From NCBI RefSeq assembly GCF_019844075.1, contig NZ_CP081964.1, forward strand, positions 3,534,001-3,598,000: a stretch of DNA of 64,000 nt, in the 5' to 3' direction. The DNA comes from Curtobacterium sp. TC1 (lineage in GTDB: Bacteria > Actinomycetota > Actinomycetes > Actinomycetales > Microbacteriaceae). The notes under the pieces were generated by a model, which saw only the letters and a list, made by a program, of their open reading frames with translations, did no database searches and was not told the DNA's origin. Made by a program: the position numbers and the translations under genes. Below, piece by piece: positions 9,082 through 18,800 of this stretch (the stretch's first letter is position 1; each line of letters opens with the position of its first letter).

Positions 9082-9855
9082 ATGCCCATCGGGAACGTGA
9101 CGCGCGGGACGACCGGGTACAACCGGCTCCGTCGTGTCGACCGGTGGATCGCGTCGTTGCCCGCGCTCCGCAGGGCCGACGACCCGCTGGTCGCCGACGT
9201 CGGGTACGGGGCCTCGCCGACGACGACGCTCGAGCTGCGCGACCGTCTGTCCCTGGTGCGTCCGGACGTCGAGGTCACCGGCATCGAGATCGAACCGGCA
9301 CGCGTGGCGTTCGCGAACGCCGGCACCCGCGACGGCGTGACGTTCCGGCTCGGCGGCTTCGAGACCCCCACGCCCGGACAGCGCCGACCGGCCGTGATCC
9401 GGGCGTTCAACGTGCTGCGGCAGTACGACGAATCCGCCGTGATCGGCTCGTGGCGGATCATGCAGGACCGCCTGCAGCCCGGCGGAGCGCTCGTCGAGGG
9501 GACCTGCAACGAGGTCGGCCGGGTGGCCTCGTGGGTGACGCTCGACGACGTCGCGCCGCACACGTTCACGGTGTCGCTCCGGCTCGCCGGGCTCGACGTA
9601 CCGAGCATCGTGGCGGAACGGCTGCCGAAGGCCCTGATCCACCGGAACGTGCCCGGCGAGCGGGTGCACGCGTTCCTGCGCGACCTCGACCTGTCGTGGG
9701 ATGTCGCGGCTCCGCTCGGTACGTACGGGCCTCGGCAGCGGTGGATCGCCACGGTGCGGGGCATGCGGGACCGCGGGTGGCCGGTCCTGCACGGGCCGAC
9801 GCGGTGGCGGCTCGGCGAGCTCAGCGTGCCGTGGTCCGCGGTCGAGCCCGCCTGA
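9082..9855 (+). CDS. Class I SAM-dependent methyltransferase
   Basis: A 257-aa protein with a Rossmann-like SAM-binding core: [18 protein letters not shown] (motif I, with Asp-Gly-rich loop), [12 protein letters not shown] (motif II acidic residue) and [12 protein letters not shown]. The substrate is unknown; such proteins near gpm are common in actinobacteria. The ATG at 9082 has TACCCT 7 nt upstream, suggesting a leaderless mRNA. It is divergent from gpmA with only 45 bp between them, so both promoters overlap. Confidence 0.8.
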   Translation: MPIGNVTRGTTGYNRLRRVDRWIASLPALRRADDPLVADVGYGASPTTTLELRDRLSLVRPDVEVTGIEIEPARVAFANAGTRDGVTFRLGGFETPTPGQRRPAVIRAFNVLRQYDESAVIGSWRIMQDRLQPGGALVEGTCNEVGRVASWVTLDDVAPHTFTVSLRLAGLDVPSIVAERLPKALIHRNVPGERVHAFLRDLDLSWDVAAPLGTYGPRQRWIATVRGMRDRGWPVLHGPTRWRLGELSVPWSAVEPA

Positions 9856-9890
9856 CGACGACCGCTCGACGGCTCCGACGGCGACGACCC

Positions 9891-10967
9891 CTAGGAGCGC
9901 TTGACGGCTCCGAGCCGGGGCAGCCGCGGGACGTTCGCCGTGGCGCCGGCCTCCGGCGGGACGATGGTCTCCTGCGCCGCCGTCACCACGACGTCGTCGG
10001 CGGTGAGCGTCAGGGTCGCGGTGGGGTCGAGGGAGCGTTTGACCACAGCGAGACCGATCGGCCCGAGTTCGTGGTGGACCGCCGAGGCGGCCAGCCGTCC
10101 GACTTCCTTGTCGCCGAGCACCACGGGAGTCCCCGGAGCCGGCAGGACCGCGTCGGAGCCGTCGAGGTGCAGCTGCACGATCCGACGCGGCGGGTGGCCC
10201 AGGTTGTGCACCTTCGCGACGGTCTCCTGCCCGCGGTAGCAGCCCTTCGTCAGGTGCACGGCGGAGCGGAGCCAGTCGAGCTCGTGCGGGATGGTGCGCT
10301 CGTCGGCATCGGACAGCGTCGGGCGCCAGGCGGCGATCCGCAGTGCCTCGAACGCCAGCAGCCCGGCGACGGGCCGGTCGGACGCTGCCAGACCGGTCGC
10401 GGCCCCTGGCGTGAGCACCGCGATCCGGAGGGTCCAGTCGGAGCCGGGATGGGCCTCCAGGCTGGCGTAGCTCCACCCACCGGGCGTGACGGCCGCCCAC
10501 GGGTCGACCCACTCGACGACCGCGTCGGCGACGGCACCGGCGTCGGTGAAGGAGCCGACGGTGACGAAGTCGGCACTGCGGTCCGCGACCTCGACCTGGA
10601 GCATGAAGCGCATCGAGTCGAGCCAGGCGGCGAGCGGTGCCGCGTCCTGGGGCTCGGTGAGGAGCCACGCGACCGAACCGTCGTCGACCACGCGGGCGGC
10701 GTGCTCGACGCGGCCGGACTGGTCGAGCACGAGGGTCTCGGTGCTGACGCCGGTCGGCAGGCCGGTCAGCTGCTGCGAGGTGATCGAGTTGAGCCACGAC
10801 AGGCGATCCGGACCGGCGACGGTGACGACGCCGAGGCCGAGCTCGACGACGGCCGAGCCACGTTCGAGCAGCCGCTGCTCACCGATGGGGTTGCCGAAGT
10901 GCGCGGCGGGCGCGCCGAGCGCACCGGATGACGCGACGAACCCGTCGCGCACCGCGAACGCCGACAT
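9891..10967 (-). CDS. ygfZ: Folate-binding YgfZ-type protein (GcvT-like)
   Basis: A 358-aa protein of the GcvT/YgfZ fold. It contains the diagnostic motif KGCYRGQE with the conserved Cys, and the early [12 protein letters not shown] segment. YgfZ proteins bind tetrahydrofolate and help assemble or repair certain Fe-S enzymes such as MiaB. Its start at 10967 overlaps the stop of the preceding nitrobindin-like gene by one base (TGATG), so the two are translationally coupled, a pairing conserved in actinobacteria. Confidence 0.9.
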   Translation of the reverse strand: MSAFAVRDGFVASSGALGAPAAHFGNPIGEQRLLERGSAVVELGLGVVTVAGPDRLSWLNSITSQQLTGLPTGVSTETLVLDQSGRVEHAARVVDDGSVAWLLTEPQDAAPLAAWLDSMRFMLQVEVADRSADFVTVGSFTDAGAVADAVVEWVDPWAAVTPGGWSYASLEAHPGSDWTLRIAVLTPGAATGLAASDRPVAGLLAFEALRIAAWRPTLSDADERTIPHELDWLRSAVHLTKGCYRGQETVAKVHNLGHPPRRIVQLHLDGSDAVLPAPGTPVVLGDKEVGRLAASAVHHELGPIGLAVVKRSLDPTATLTLTADDVVVTAAQETIVPPEAGATANVPRLPRLGAVKRS

Positions 10968-11569
10968 CAGTCGACCTTCGCGAGCTGCCCCGAGGCGTGC
11001 GAGGTGAGTTCGCGACCGAGCGCGGCGATGTCCCACGCCCAGAAGAGCTTTCCCTCGACCAGGCCGTATAGGCGGGTCGCGGCGGAGTAGTCCTTCGCGT
11101 TCGGCGAGCGCATCACGGCGTCGGTGGCCAGGTCGATCCGGCCCTTGAGCACCCGGCCGACGTAGAGCTCGTTGACACCCGTCGGGTGGACGATCGCGGC
11201 TTCGACGTCGAAGCCGTCCGTGGTGTTGCGCAGCGCCTCGACGCTCTCGACGGTGCTGAACGGGGTCGGCCCCTCGCCCAGGAGCATCGCGGGGCCGCGG
11301 TCACCGGGTTCGGTCGGACGGTCGATCCGCCAGTAGCCCATCTCGGCGGCGAGCGGGGTGTGGTCGTCGTCGAGCAGCCACGTGGTGGACGAGTAGTTGA
11401 GGTACGGCAGGCCGTCGTGGCTGAAGCTCACGCGCTGGCCGAACTCGTAGGTACGGGGTGCGTCTTCGTCACCGACGGGGTACTCCACCACGCCGGTGCC
11501 CTCCCAGACGCCGACGAGCCACGACAACGGGACCAGTTCGGGCGCCAGGCCCTCGGGGAGCTCGATCAA
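10967..11569 (-). CDS. Nitrobindin-like beta-barrel protein (FABP-like family)
   Basis: A 200-aa protein with the family signature GVWEGTG near the N-terminus, followed by alternating strands of a ten-stranded heme-pocket barrel. Nitrobindins bind ferric heme and isomerise peroxynitrite, using a His near the C-terminus as axial ligand. Here the corresponding tail reads LTSHASGQL, so a His is present, but its register cannot be settled by eye. The start is TTG at 11569, overlapping the stop of the 38-aa membrane protein (TTGA) with AAGGG upstream, which supports coupled translation. Confidence 0.82.
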   Translation of the reverse strand: MIELPEGLAPELVPLSWLVGVWEGTGVVEYPVGDEDAPRTYEFGQRVSFSHDGLPYLNYSSTTWLLDDDHTPLAAEMGYWRIDRPTEPGDRGPAMLLGEGPTPFSTVESVEALRNTTDGFDVEAAIVHPTGVNELYVGRVLKGRIDLATDAVMRSPNAKDYSAATRLYGLVEGKLFWAWDIAALGRELTSHASGQLAKVD

Positions 11570-11682
11570 CGCTGGCCCTTGAACAGCTTCACGACGACGA
11601 CCACCGAGATGAACGCGATCGCGAGCGACGCCAGGCCGAGGAGGCCCACGTAGAACAGCTCGAGCGCAAGCAGCGAATCCAT
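11566..11682 (-). CDS. Small single-span membrane protein (38 aa)
   Basis: Begins MDSLLALELFYV at ATG 11682 and is almost entirely one hydrophobic helix, ending in a basic KLFKGQR tail (N-out/C-in is likely). Its TGA overlaps the TTG start of the nitrobindin-like gene, so ribosomes finishing here can restart there. Function unknown. It could be a membrane partner of the downstream protein or merely a coupling leader. I support it by the overlap, the strong hydrophobic pattern and position-3 GC bias. Confidence 0.6.
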   Translation of the reverse strand: MDSLLALELFYVGLLGLASLAIAFISVVVVVKLFKGQR

Positions 11683-11706
11683 GCCCCGGAGTCTACGCGG
11701 CTCGGC

Positions 11707-12000
11707 TCAACGCGCCAGGAGCACCACCGCGGTGACGAGCACCACGACGAAGGCACCGGAGGACGCGATGCTGATCCGCTCGACCAGTCCGTCCTTCGTC
11801 GCGGTGATGAGCTGGAGCACGAAGCTCACCATCACGCAGGCGACGAACACGAGCAGCAGCCAGGCGAAGGCGTCGCGCTCGGCGAGCGTCAGGACGAGCA
11901 CCGCCCCGACGACGGCCAGGATCCAGACCGGCAGGACGGACGTCAGCGTGAGACGCCGCTGGTCGGTGGGCTGCACTGGCTGGGTCACGCGTTCCATCAT
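11707..12000 (-). CDS. Small integral membrane protein
   Basis: A 97-aa protein with three hydrophobic segments (SVLPVWILAVVGAVLVLTL, FAWLLLVFVACVMVSFVLQL and SGAFVVVLVTAVVLLA) joined by short polar loops. Two adjacent ATG codons (12000 and 11997) are possible starts. Longer upstream starts would add an Arg/Cys-rich stretch that looks non-coding. No function is recognised. It is divergent from glnR. Confidence 0.7.
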   Translation of the reverse strand: MMERVTQPVQPTDQRRLTLTSVLPVWILAVVGAVLVLTLAERDAFAWLLLVFVACVMVSFVLQLITATKDGLVERISIASSGAFVVVLVTAVVLLAR

Positions 12001-12040
12001 GACAGGGGTCGCGCCCGGTGCGCAGGCGCAGCGCGGCCGT

Positions 12041-12137
12041 GCAGCGCAGCGGTGCGCCGCGGTGCGCTGCGTGTCCGCTTGCGGGTTCCCGCGCAAACCG
12101 TCCGGCCGGATGAGGACTTCCCGAGCATCACTAGGAT
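12041..12137 (+). promoter_or_regulatory. glnR upstream region: hairpin and -10 element
   Basis: TAGGAT at 12132-12137 is a good -10, with CGGAGG at 12161-12166 before the GTG start. Upstream, 12041-12048 pairs with 12063-12070 (8 bp, plus four inner pairs). I see no ORF in 12001-12170, which is the divergent spacer between the small membrane protein and glnR. Confidence 0.5.
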
Positions 12138-12170
12138 GTGTCCACGACGTCATCCACCTGCGGAGGTCCT

Positions 12171-12854
12171 GTGGCACAGCTCCTGGTACTCACCTCGACC
12201 GCGCCCGGCGACGTCCTGCCGAGCCTGGGTCTCCTGAGCCACCGGATCCGTCACGTGCCGGCCGAGGCCGCGCAGCTGGTCAACGCGCCGCAGAGCGACC
12301 TGATGTTCGTGGATGCCCGCACCGACCTGGTCAGTGCGAAGGCCCTGTGCAAGATCCTCGCCTCGTCCGGATCGACGACACCCATCGTGCTCGTGGTCAC
12401 CGAGGGCGGGCTCACCGCCGTCAACAGCGACTGGAACGTCGACGACGTGGTGCTCGAGAGCGCCGGCCCCGCCGAGATCGACGCCCGCATCCGGCTGTCC
12501 GCGGGCCGTGCGGCCAAGGGGCAGTCCAGCTCGAAGATCCAGGCGTCCGGTGTCGTCATCGACGAGGCGAGCTACTCGGCGAAGGTCCGCGGCCGGCCGC
12601 TCGACCTGACGTTCAAGGAGTTCGAGCTCCTCCGCTTCTTCGCCACGCACCCGTCGCGCGTCTTCACCCGCGAGCAGCTGCTCAGCGAGGTCTGGGGCTA
12701 CGACTACTTCGGTGGCACCCGAACGGTCGACGTGCACGTCCGTCGACTCCGCGCGAAGCTCGGCGACCTCGAATCGCTCATCGGCACGGTCCGCAACGTC
12801 GGGTACCGCTTCAACGTCTACGACGACGAGGCCGAGCGCCTGATGGGCCAGTAG
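12171..12854 (+). CDS. glnR: Nitrogen-metabolism regulator GlnR (orphan OmpR-type)
   Basis: A 227-aa protein closely following actinobacterial Gln[17 protein letters not shown] at the start, MFVDARTDL around the Asp that corresponds to the receiver phospho-site, and [14 protein letters not shown]. The winged helix has [20 protein letters not shown] and [20 protein letters not shown]. GlnR is an orphan regulator, not driven by a cognate kinase, controlling ammonium assimilation genes. GTG 12171 is preceded by CGGAGG. Its TAG overlaps the GTG of mshD by one base. Confidence 0.92.
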   Translation: MAQLLVLTSTAPGDVLPSLGLLSHRIRHVPAEAAQLVNAPQSDLMFVDARTDLVSAKALCKILASSGSTTPIVLVVTEGGLTAVNSDWNVDDVVLESAGPAEIDARIRLSAGRAAKGQSSSKIQASGVVIDEASYSAKVRGRPLDLTFKEFELLRFFATHPSRVFTREQLLSEVWGYDYFGGTRTVDVHVRRLRAKLGDLESLIGTVRNVGYRFNVYDDEAERLMGQ

Positions 12855-13681
12855 TGCCGGACCTCGCACGGTTCGTCGTCCCCGGCGAGGCGCCGCCGTT
12901 CTCCGACCAGACCCTGGTCGACGTCCGCGCGGGGCGCGCGACGGTCCTCGAGGCCGACGACGGGGTCGCCGTGGTCCGCGACGCCGAGCTGGAACTCGTC
13001 GTCGACCGGGAGGCCCGTGGGCACGGCACCGGGACCGCCCTCGTCACGCAGGCGCTCGCGCTGGGCGGCGGGGCCGCTCCCGTGCTCGCCTGGGCACACG
13101 GGGACCACCCGGCAGCGCGCGCACTGGCCGATCGGTTCGGCTGGCGCGCCGTCCGGACCCTGCTGCAGCTCCGAGCGCCGATCGACGAGGCCGACACCCC
13201 GTCCGTCGACGTGCCGGCCGGGTACAGCCTGTCCGCGTTCCGACCCGGCACCGAGGACGAGGCCGACTGGCTCACCCTGAACGCCGCGGCCTTCGCGCAC
13301 CACCCCGAGCAGGGGCGGATGACGCTCGACGACCTGCACGCCCGCGAGTCGGACGCCTGGTTCTCCGGCGACGACCTGCTGCTGCTGCGCGACGCCTCCG
13401 GGCAGCTCGCCGGCTCGTGCTGGCTCAAGGTCGAGGACGGCATCGGCGAGTTCTACGCCGTCGCCGTCCGGCCCGACCTGCAGGGGCAGCGGCTCGGCGG
13501 GGTGCTCATGCGCGCGGGGACCGCTCGGCTCGGCGGCCGTGGGCTGACCGCCGCCGCACTGTACGTCGAGGGGGACAACGAGCCGGCGCTCGCGCTGTAC
13601 CGGCGGTCCGGGTTCACGCAGCACGCGATCGACGTGCAGTACGCCGCGCCGGAACACGCGGAGGCTCCGACCGGCCGGTAA
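12854..13681 (+). CDS. mshD: Mycothiol synthase
   Basis: A 275-aa enzyme made of two GNAT domains, acetylating Cys-GlcN-Ins with acetyl-CoA in the last step of mycothiol biosynthesis. The N-terminal domain shows ARGHGTGTALV; the C-terminal, catalytically active one shows YAVAVRPDLQGQRLGGVLM (acetyl-CoA pyrophosphate loop) and YVEGDNEPALALYRRSGF. Other family marks are AFAHHPEQG and WFSGDDLLLL. GTG 12854 overlaps the glnR stop (TAGTG). Mycothiol is restricted to Actinobacteria, which helps place the organism. Confidence 0.93.
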   Translation: MPDLARFVVPGEAPPFSDQTLVDVRAGRATVLEADDGVAVVRDAELELVVDREARGHGTGTALVTQALALGGGAAPVLAWAHGDHPAARALADRFGWRAVRTLLQLRAPIDEADTPSVDVPAGYSLSAFRPGTEDEADWLTLNAAAFAHHPEQGRMTLDDLHARESDAWFSGDDLLLLRDASGQLAGSCWLKVEDGIGEFYAVAVRPDLQGQRLGGVLMRAGTARLGGRGLTAAALYVEGDNEPALALYRRSGFTQHAIDVQYAAPEHAEAPTGR

Positions 13682-13737
13682 CATTGCGTGGTCGGCGAGG
13701 GGTCGGCCAGTGGGGGAATCGGGAAGTCGGGGACGCA

Positions 13738-15741
13738 GTGGCGCAGTACGGTCAGGGTGAACCGCTCGGTGCGTCGTACCGGTTGGTCGAGCTGCTCGGG
13801 ACCGGTGCCACCGGCGAGGTCTGGCGCACCGAGCACACCGCGACCGGCGAGCACGTCGCCGCGAAGCTGCTCCGTGCCGAGCTCGCCGCCGACCCGCAGA
13901 TCGTCGAACGCTTCGTCCGCGAGCGCTCGGTGCTCCTCGCCCTGCAGCACCCGTCCATCGTGCGTGTCCGCGACCTGGTCGTCGAGGGCGACCGGCTCGC
14001 GATCGTCATGGACCTGGTGCCGGGTGGGTCCGCGCGCGATCTGCTCGCATCGAACGGTCCGCTGGCACCACGGGACGCCCTGACCATCACCGCCGAGACG
14101 CTCGACGCCCTCGCGGCCGCACACGAGCGCGACGTGACCCACCGCGACGTCAAGCCCGACAACGTGCTGCTCCAGACCCCGTGGGTCCGCGGTGCGACCG
14201 GTGACGTCCGGGTCACCGACTTCGGCATCGCGTCCGTCGTCGCCGAGCGCGAGCGCACCACCACCGGGCTCCTCGGCACGCCGCAGTACATGGCGCCCGA
14301 GTCGATCAGCCACGGCCGCGCGGGCCCCGCCGCGGACGTCTACGGCGCCGGGGTCATGCTCTACGAGCTGCTCTCCGGTCGCACGCCCTTCGCCGGACCG
14401 GGCACGGACTTCGCCGTGGCGTACCGGCACGTCACGTCGAACCCGCCGCCGCTCGACGTGCCCGATGCGCTGTGGTCTGCGGTGTCCGGCCTGCTGACGA
14501 AGGACCCGAACAGCCGTCCTGCAGCAGCGGACGCCGCGGCGACCCTGCGCCGGCTCGCCCGGTCCCTCGCCACGGCCCCCGCGCTGGCCGCGACGAGCGA
14601 CCCGGACGCGTTCGACGAGGTCGAGCGGCCCGCCACCGTGGTCCGCGGGGTCCGTCCGGAGCACGACGCCGACCGGGGCGACACCGGGACGCCCGCGGAC
14701 GAAGCCGTGGCCGGCCCGGCGCCGGAACTCGGCCCCGCCGGTTCCCAGACCGTCATCCGGCCGATGGCACGACAGCCGCTGCCGGCCGCGCCCGCTGCCG
14801 AGCCCGCACCGGCGCGACGGTTCACCCGCCCCGAGTGGCTGACGAACCGTGCGCTCCTGTTCGGCGGTGTGGGCGTCGTGCTCGTGGCCGCGCTCGTCGT
14901 CGGCGGGGTCGTCTGGCTGCCCGGTGCGCTGCGGAAGACGCCGGGCGCCGGCACCGCGACCGCGCAGGCCGCCAACGCCTACCAGCAGGACCGCCCACTG
15001 CCCACGGGTCTCGCCACCACCCGCCGCGCGACCATCGACCCCGCGAAGGGCACCGTGGACCTGCACGTCACGTACGCGGCGCAGGCGTCGGCCCTGACCG
15101 GTCCGTTCCTCGAGGTCGTCCCCGGTGCCCGCTCGGGTGCCTCGTGCCCCGCCGTCACCTGGACCGGCGAGGGCATCTCGGCGAAGCGCAACCAGCCCTC
15201 ACTGACCGGTGTCGACACCGCGTGCGCCTGGGCCCTGTCCGGCGTCGAGGTCCCCGCCGGCGGCGACGTCACGGTCGAGGCCTCGGTGCCGCTCGCCTCC
15301 GTCACGGACGGCGCGGCGCTGCAGACGTGGCTCGACGGCGTCGGCGAGGCGACCACAGCTGCCGTGACCGACGACTCGGTACGCGGGACCGCCTACCCGG
15401 TGCAGCGGTTGCAGGGCATCGAGGTCCGGACGCCCGACCGCACGGTCAGTCAGACGGCCCTGCCGGTCACCCTGGTACCGGTGTGGCCGAACGGCGCCGA
15501 CGAGCTCAACCCGCTCTACCGCAGTCCCGCCACGGGACGCCCGTCGCAGATGCTCGTCGACGTGGCCGGCGGAGAGTCCGGCGTGCGGTTCGCCGACGGC
15601 TGCTCGGGGGCACTGGCGGTGTCGTCCGACGGGCTGGTCGTCACGGCCCTGTCGGTCGCACCGTCGTGCACGGTGCGGGCGACGGTGGGGAACTTCACGA
15701 ACCTCGAGAGCTCGCCCTTCGGGATCACGACGCGCGACTGA
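13738..15741 (+). CDS. Membrane-anchored Ser/Thr protein kinase (Pkn family)
   Basis: A 667-aa PASTA-less Hanks-type kinase. Residues ~14-280 form the kinase domain: glycine loop GTGATG (21-26), ATP-binding Lys43, catalytic HRDVKPDN (Asp137), DFG and APE. A Pro/Ala-rich linker precedes one transmembrane helix (LLFGGVGVVLVAALVVGGVVW, ~380), followed by a ~270-aa extracellular part rich in Thr/Ala with no domain I recognise. GTG 13738 is chosen because it starts just ahead of the kinase fold. It converges with the EssC-like gene, whose FHA domain is a typical reader of phosphothreonine made by such kinases. Confidence 0.9.
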   Translation: MAQYGQGEPLGASYRLVELLGTGATGEVWRTEHTATGEHVAAKLLRAELAADPQIVERFVRERSVLLALQHPSIVRVRDLVVEGDRLAIVMDLVPGGSARDLLASNGPLAPRDALTITAETLDALAAAHERDVTHRDVKPDNVLLQTPWVRGATGDVRVTDFGIASVVAERERTTTGLLGTPQYMAPESISHGRAGPAADVYGAGVMLYELLSGRTPFAGPGTDFAVAYRHVTSNPPPLDVPDALWSAVSGLLTKDPNSRPAAADAAATLRRLARSLATAPALAATSDPDAFDEVERPATVVRGVRPEHDADRGDTGTPADEAVAGPAPELGPAGSQTVIRPMARQPLPAAPAAEPAPARRFTRPEWLTNRALLFGGVGVVLVAALVVGGVVWLPGALRKTPGAGTATAQAANAYQQDRPLPTGLATTRRATIDPAKGTVDLHVTYAAQASALTGPFLEVVPGARSGASCPAVTWTGEGISAKRNQPSLTGVDTACAWALSGVEVPAGGDVTVEASVPLASVTDGAALQTWLDGVGEATTAAVTDDSVRGTAYPVQRLQGIEVRTPDRTVSQTALPVTLVPVWPNGADELNPLYRSPATGRPSQMLVDVAGGESGVRFADGCSGALAVSSDGLVVTALSVAPSCTVRATVGNFTNLESSPFGITTRD

Positions 15742-15767
15742 GCGCGCTGTCCACGCGACCAGATGGC

Positions 15768-15810
15768 GGACGGGAGGCCCGTGGCGGGCACGGCCACGGG
15801 CCTCCCGTCC
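15768..15810. terminator. Bidirectional intrinsic terminator
   Basis: An 18-bp GC-rich inverted repeat (15768-15785 with 15793-15810) lies between the convergent kinase and EssC-like genes. Confidence 0.8.
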
Positions 15811-15829
15811 GACGGTCTCGGCGTCGCCG

Positions 15830-18800
15830 TCAGCTGCCGGCGGACGCGGTCTGCACGAGACGGACGGCCCCGCCTGATGCGGCGTAGCCGCGACCGACGG
15901 TGAGCGCGACGGGCGCGCGACGCGGCAGCGTGACGCCGAGGAGCTCGCCGTCGTAGTCGACGTCCGGCTGCAGCAGCACACCACACCGGGACTTCCGGAC
16001 CGAACGGGTCCAGTGGCTGTACATCGACCGGAGGTCAGCGGACCGGCCGGCCGCCACGACGCACAGTCCGGGGCGCTCGGTCGTGAGCAGCGTCGCGATG
16101 GCCTGGTCGCCGTCCTCGAACCGCTCCGCGTCGTCGATCAACAGCAGCACCGGACCGCGTTCGAGCCGGAGCCCGGCCAACAGGGCCGGGACCTCGTCAG
16201 GGCCGACGGCGATGCGGTCGAAGGAACCGGAGGCGAGCGGGGAACGGCGGTCACAGATCGCCCACACGGCCGGACGCACGCCCTCGGCTGTCCGCGCGAG
16301 CTCGGCGACGGCGAGGAGCACGCTCGACTTGCCGGACCGGGCCGGGCCGGCGATCAGCACGTGTTCGCCGTCGTAGACCTCGATCGACGCCGGCTGCAGG
16401 TCGTCCTCCGCGATGCCGATGGGGATCCGCCAGGGCTCACCCGCGAACACCGCTCCGGCGCCGAGCTCGTCCACGAGCACGGCATCGGGCAGCCGACCGA
16501 CGGCACTCGCCTTCCGGCTGCTGCCCGGACGGGTCTCCGCGATCCGGGTGACGGCCTCGGCGAGCGGGACGTCCGGGGTCGCGACGTGCGACTGCAACCG
16601 CATGGTCGAGTCGATGAAGCGGCCGGGTACCGGCGGCGGGACGTCCTTGGGGCGGACCCCGATGGACGCGTAGTCGTAGGGGTCCGCGAGGCGGAACATC
16701 CACTTCTGCGTGGTGACCTCGTCCATCGCCGACGGCACGGCCTTCGCGCGCGTCGTCGAGACCGCGAAGGAGATGCCGAGCGCGGGGCCCTCGGCGTACA
16801 CCCGGTAGAGCGCGTCGAGCAGCTGCTGCCCCTCGAAGTCCTGGTACTCGTCGCGCAGGGCGGCGAGGCCGTCGATGAGCACCACGGCACGGCGACCACC
16901 GGGTGCCGCACGACGACGCTCGAGCTCGACGCGGAGGTGCCGCAGGAACCGCGTCTGCAGCTCCCCCGCACCCGCACCGGAGCCAACGTAGGCCGTCGTG
17001 TGCGGCAACTGCGCGAGCGGAGCGAGGTCCCCCGGACCCATGTCGAGCACCAGCAGGTCGAGCTCGTCGGGGCTCGACGCTGCGGCGAGCTGCAGCGCGA
17101 TCGTGGCGAGCGCGGTGCTCGTCCCGCTGCCCGGGATGCCCATGAGCATGAGGTTGCCCTCGTCCAGATCCCATCCGGTGGTGACCTGACGCTGGTGGTC
17201 GGGGTCGTCGGCCAGGGCGACGGGGACGGTTCCGGACCGTAGGTCGGTGCCCGGGCCTGACTCGGTGAGGGCCGCCAGTTCGACGCGGTCGCCGAGCGCC
17301 TCGGGCCAGATCGGACGCGGCGGGGCGTACCCGGCTGCCGTGTTGGCCTTCCCGATCGCCTCGATCAGCTGGTCGAGGTCGGTGACGTCCGACGCGGTCG
17401 GCGCCGGTGCCGGCATCGGCGCGGGGACACCGAACACGTCGGTCGGCCGGACCGAGACCGGCTGCTCGGCACGCTCGTCACGGGCTCGGCCGGTGATGAG
17501 GGCGGTCTGCACCGGGGTGATGTCGTCCTGCCCGAGCTTGACGTAGGCGCGACCGGTCTGCTGTCGACCGATCCCGGCGGCGGCGGGGACACCGATGACG
17601 TTCGTCGAGTCCTCGCGGCTCTGCACCCGCAGGGCGACCCGCATGTTCGTGTTCGCGAGGATGTCCTCGCTCACCACGCCGGCCGGCCGCTGGGTGGCGA
17701 GGATCATGTGGACGCCGAGTGTGCGGCCGACGGCGGCGATGCTGACGAGCGACGTCAGGACGTCCGGGAAGTCCTTCGCGAGCATCGCGAACTCGTCGAC
17801 GACCAGCAGCAGTCGCGGCATCGGCTCGACCGGCTTCGTCGCCAGGTAGGCGTCGAGGTTGTCGATGTCGGCTCCGGCCGCGGCGAACACCCGCTGGCGG
17901 CGCTCGAGCTCGGCCTCGAGCGCACGGATCGCTCGGTCGGCGAGCTGCTCGTCGAGGTTGCTGATCGTGCCGATGGTGTGCGGCAGTCGCTCGCAGGCGG
18001 CGAACGCGGCCCCGCCCTTGAAGTCGACGAGCAGGAAGTTGAGGCGCGTCGGGTCGTTGCGTGCAGCGAGCCCGGCGACGAGCGACCGCAGGAACTCGCT
18101 CTTGCCCGAACCCGTCGTTCCGCCGACCAGACCGTGGGGGCCGTCGCGCACCAGGTCGATCTCGAGCACACCGCTCTCCGACGAGCCGATCGGGGTCGAG
18201 AAGCCCGTGCGCGTGTCCCACGCCGTGCGGATCCCGTCGCCCGACAACAGCTCCGGCAGGCGGACGAGCGCGGGCAAGGACGCCCCCGGCACGAGCAGTT
18301 CGGGATCGTCGAAGTGCGCCACGCTGCGGGCGCTGCGCTCCGCGGTCTCGACGCTGAGGCCGGCGAGCACGACGTCCTCGACACGGGTCCGGTCCTCCGG
18401 CCGGTAGACCGTGGCGGCGGCGTCGGCACCGACCGTGATGATCGACGTGCACGCGGCGGGGAGCTGCTGCTCGTTCGTCGCGATGACGATGCCGCTCACC
18501 CGGCGCGGTCGCTCCCCCGGGCGCAGGGACTGCCCGGGCACCGTGCGGCCCTGGCCGAGCAGGTTGCGGGCAGGGGCATCCCGTCCCTCGGTGAGTACCT
18601 CGGAATCGACCACGACGAGCAGGTTCGGCGTCGGCAGCTCGTCGATCGACTCCCGCAGGCCACGGAGCATCGCCGCGCTCTGGTCGCGTTGTGCCGACAT
18701 CCACCGGGCGCCGGTGCTGCTCCCCGCCACACGCGCGTGCGGCAGCCAGGAGGCCCACCCCCAGTCGTCCGCGCGCCCCGCGTCACAGAAGACGCCCACC

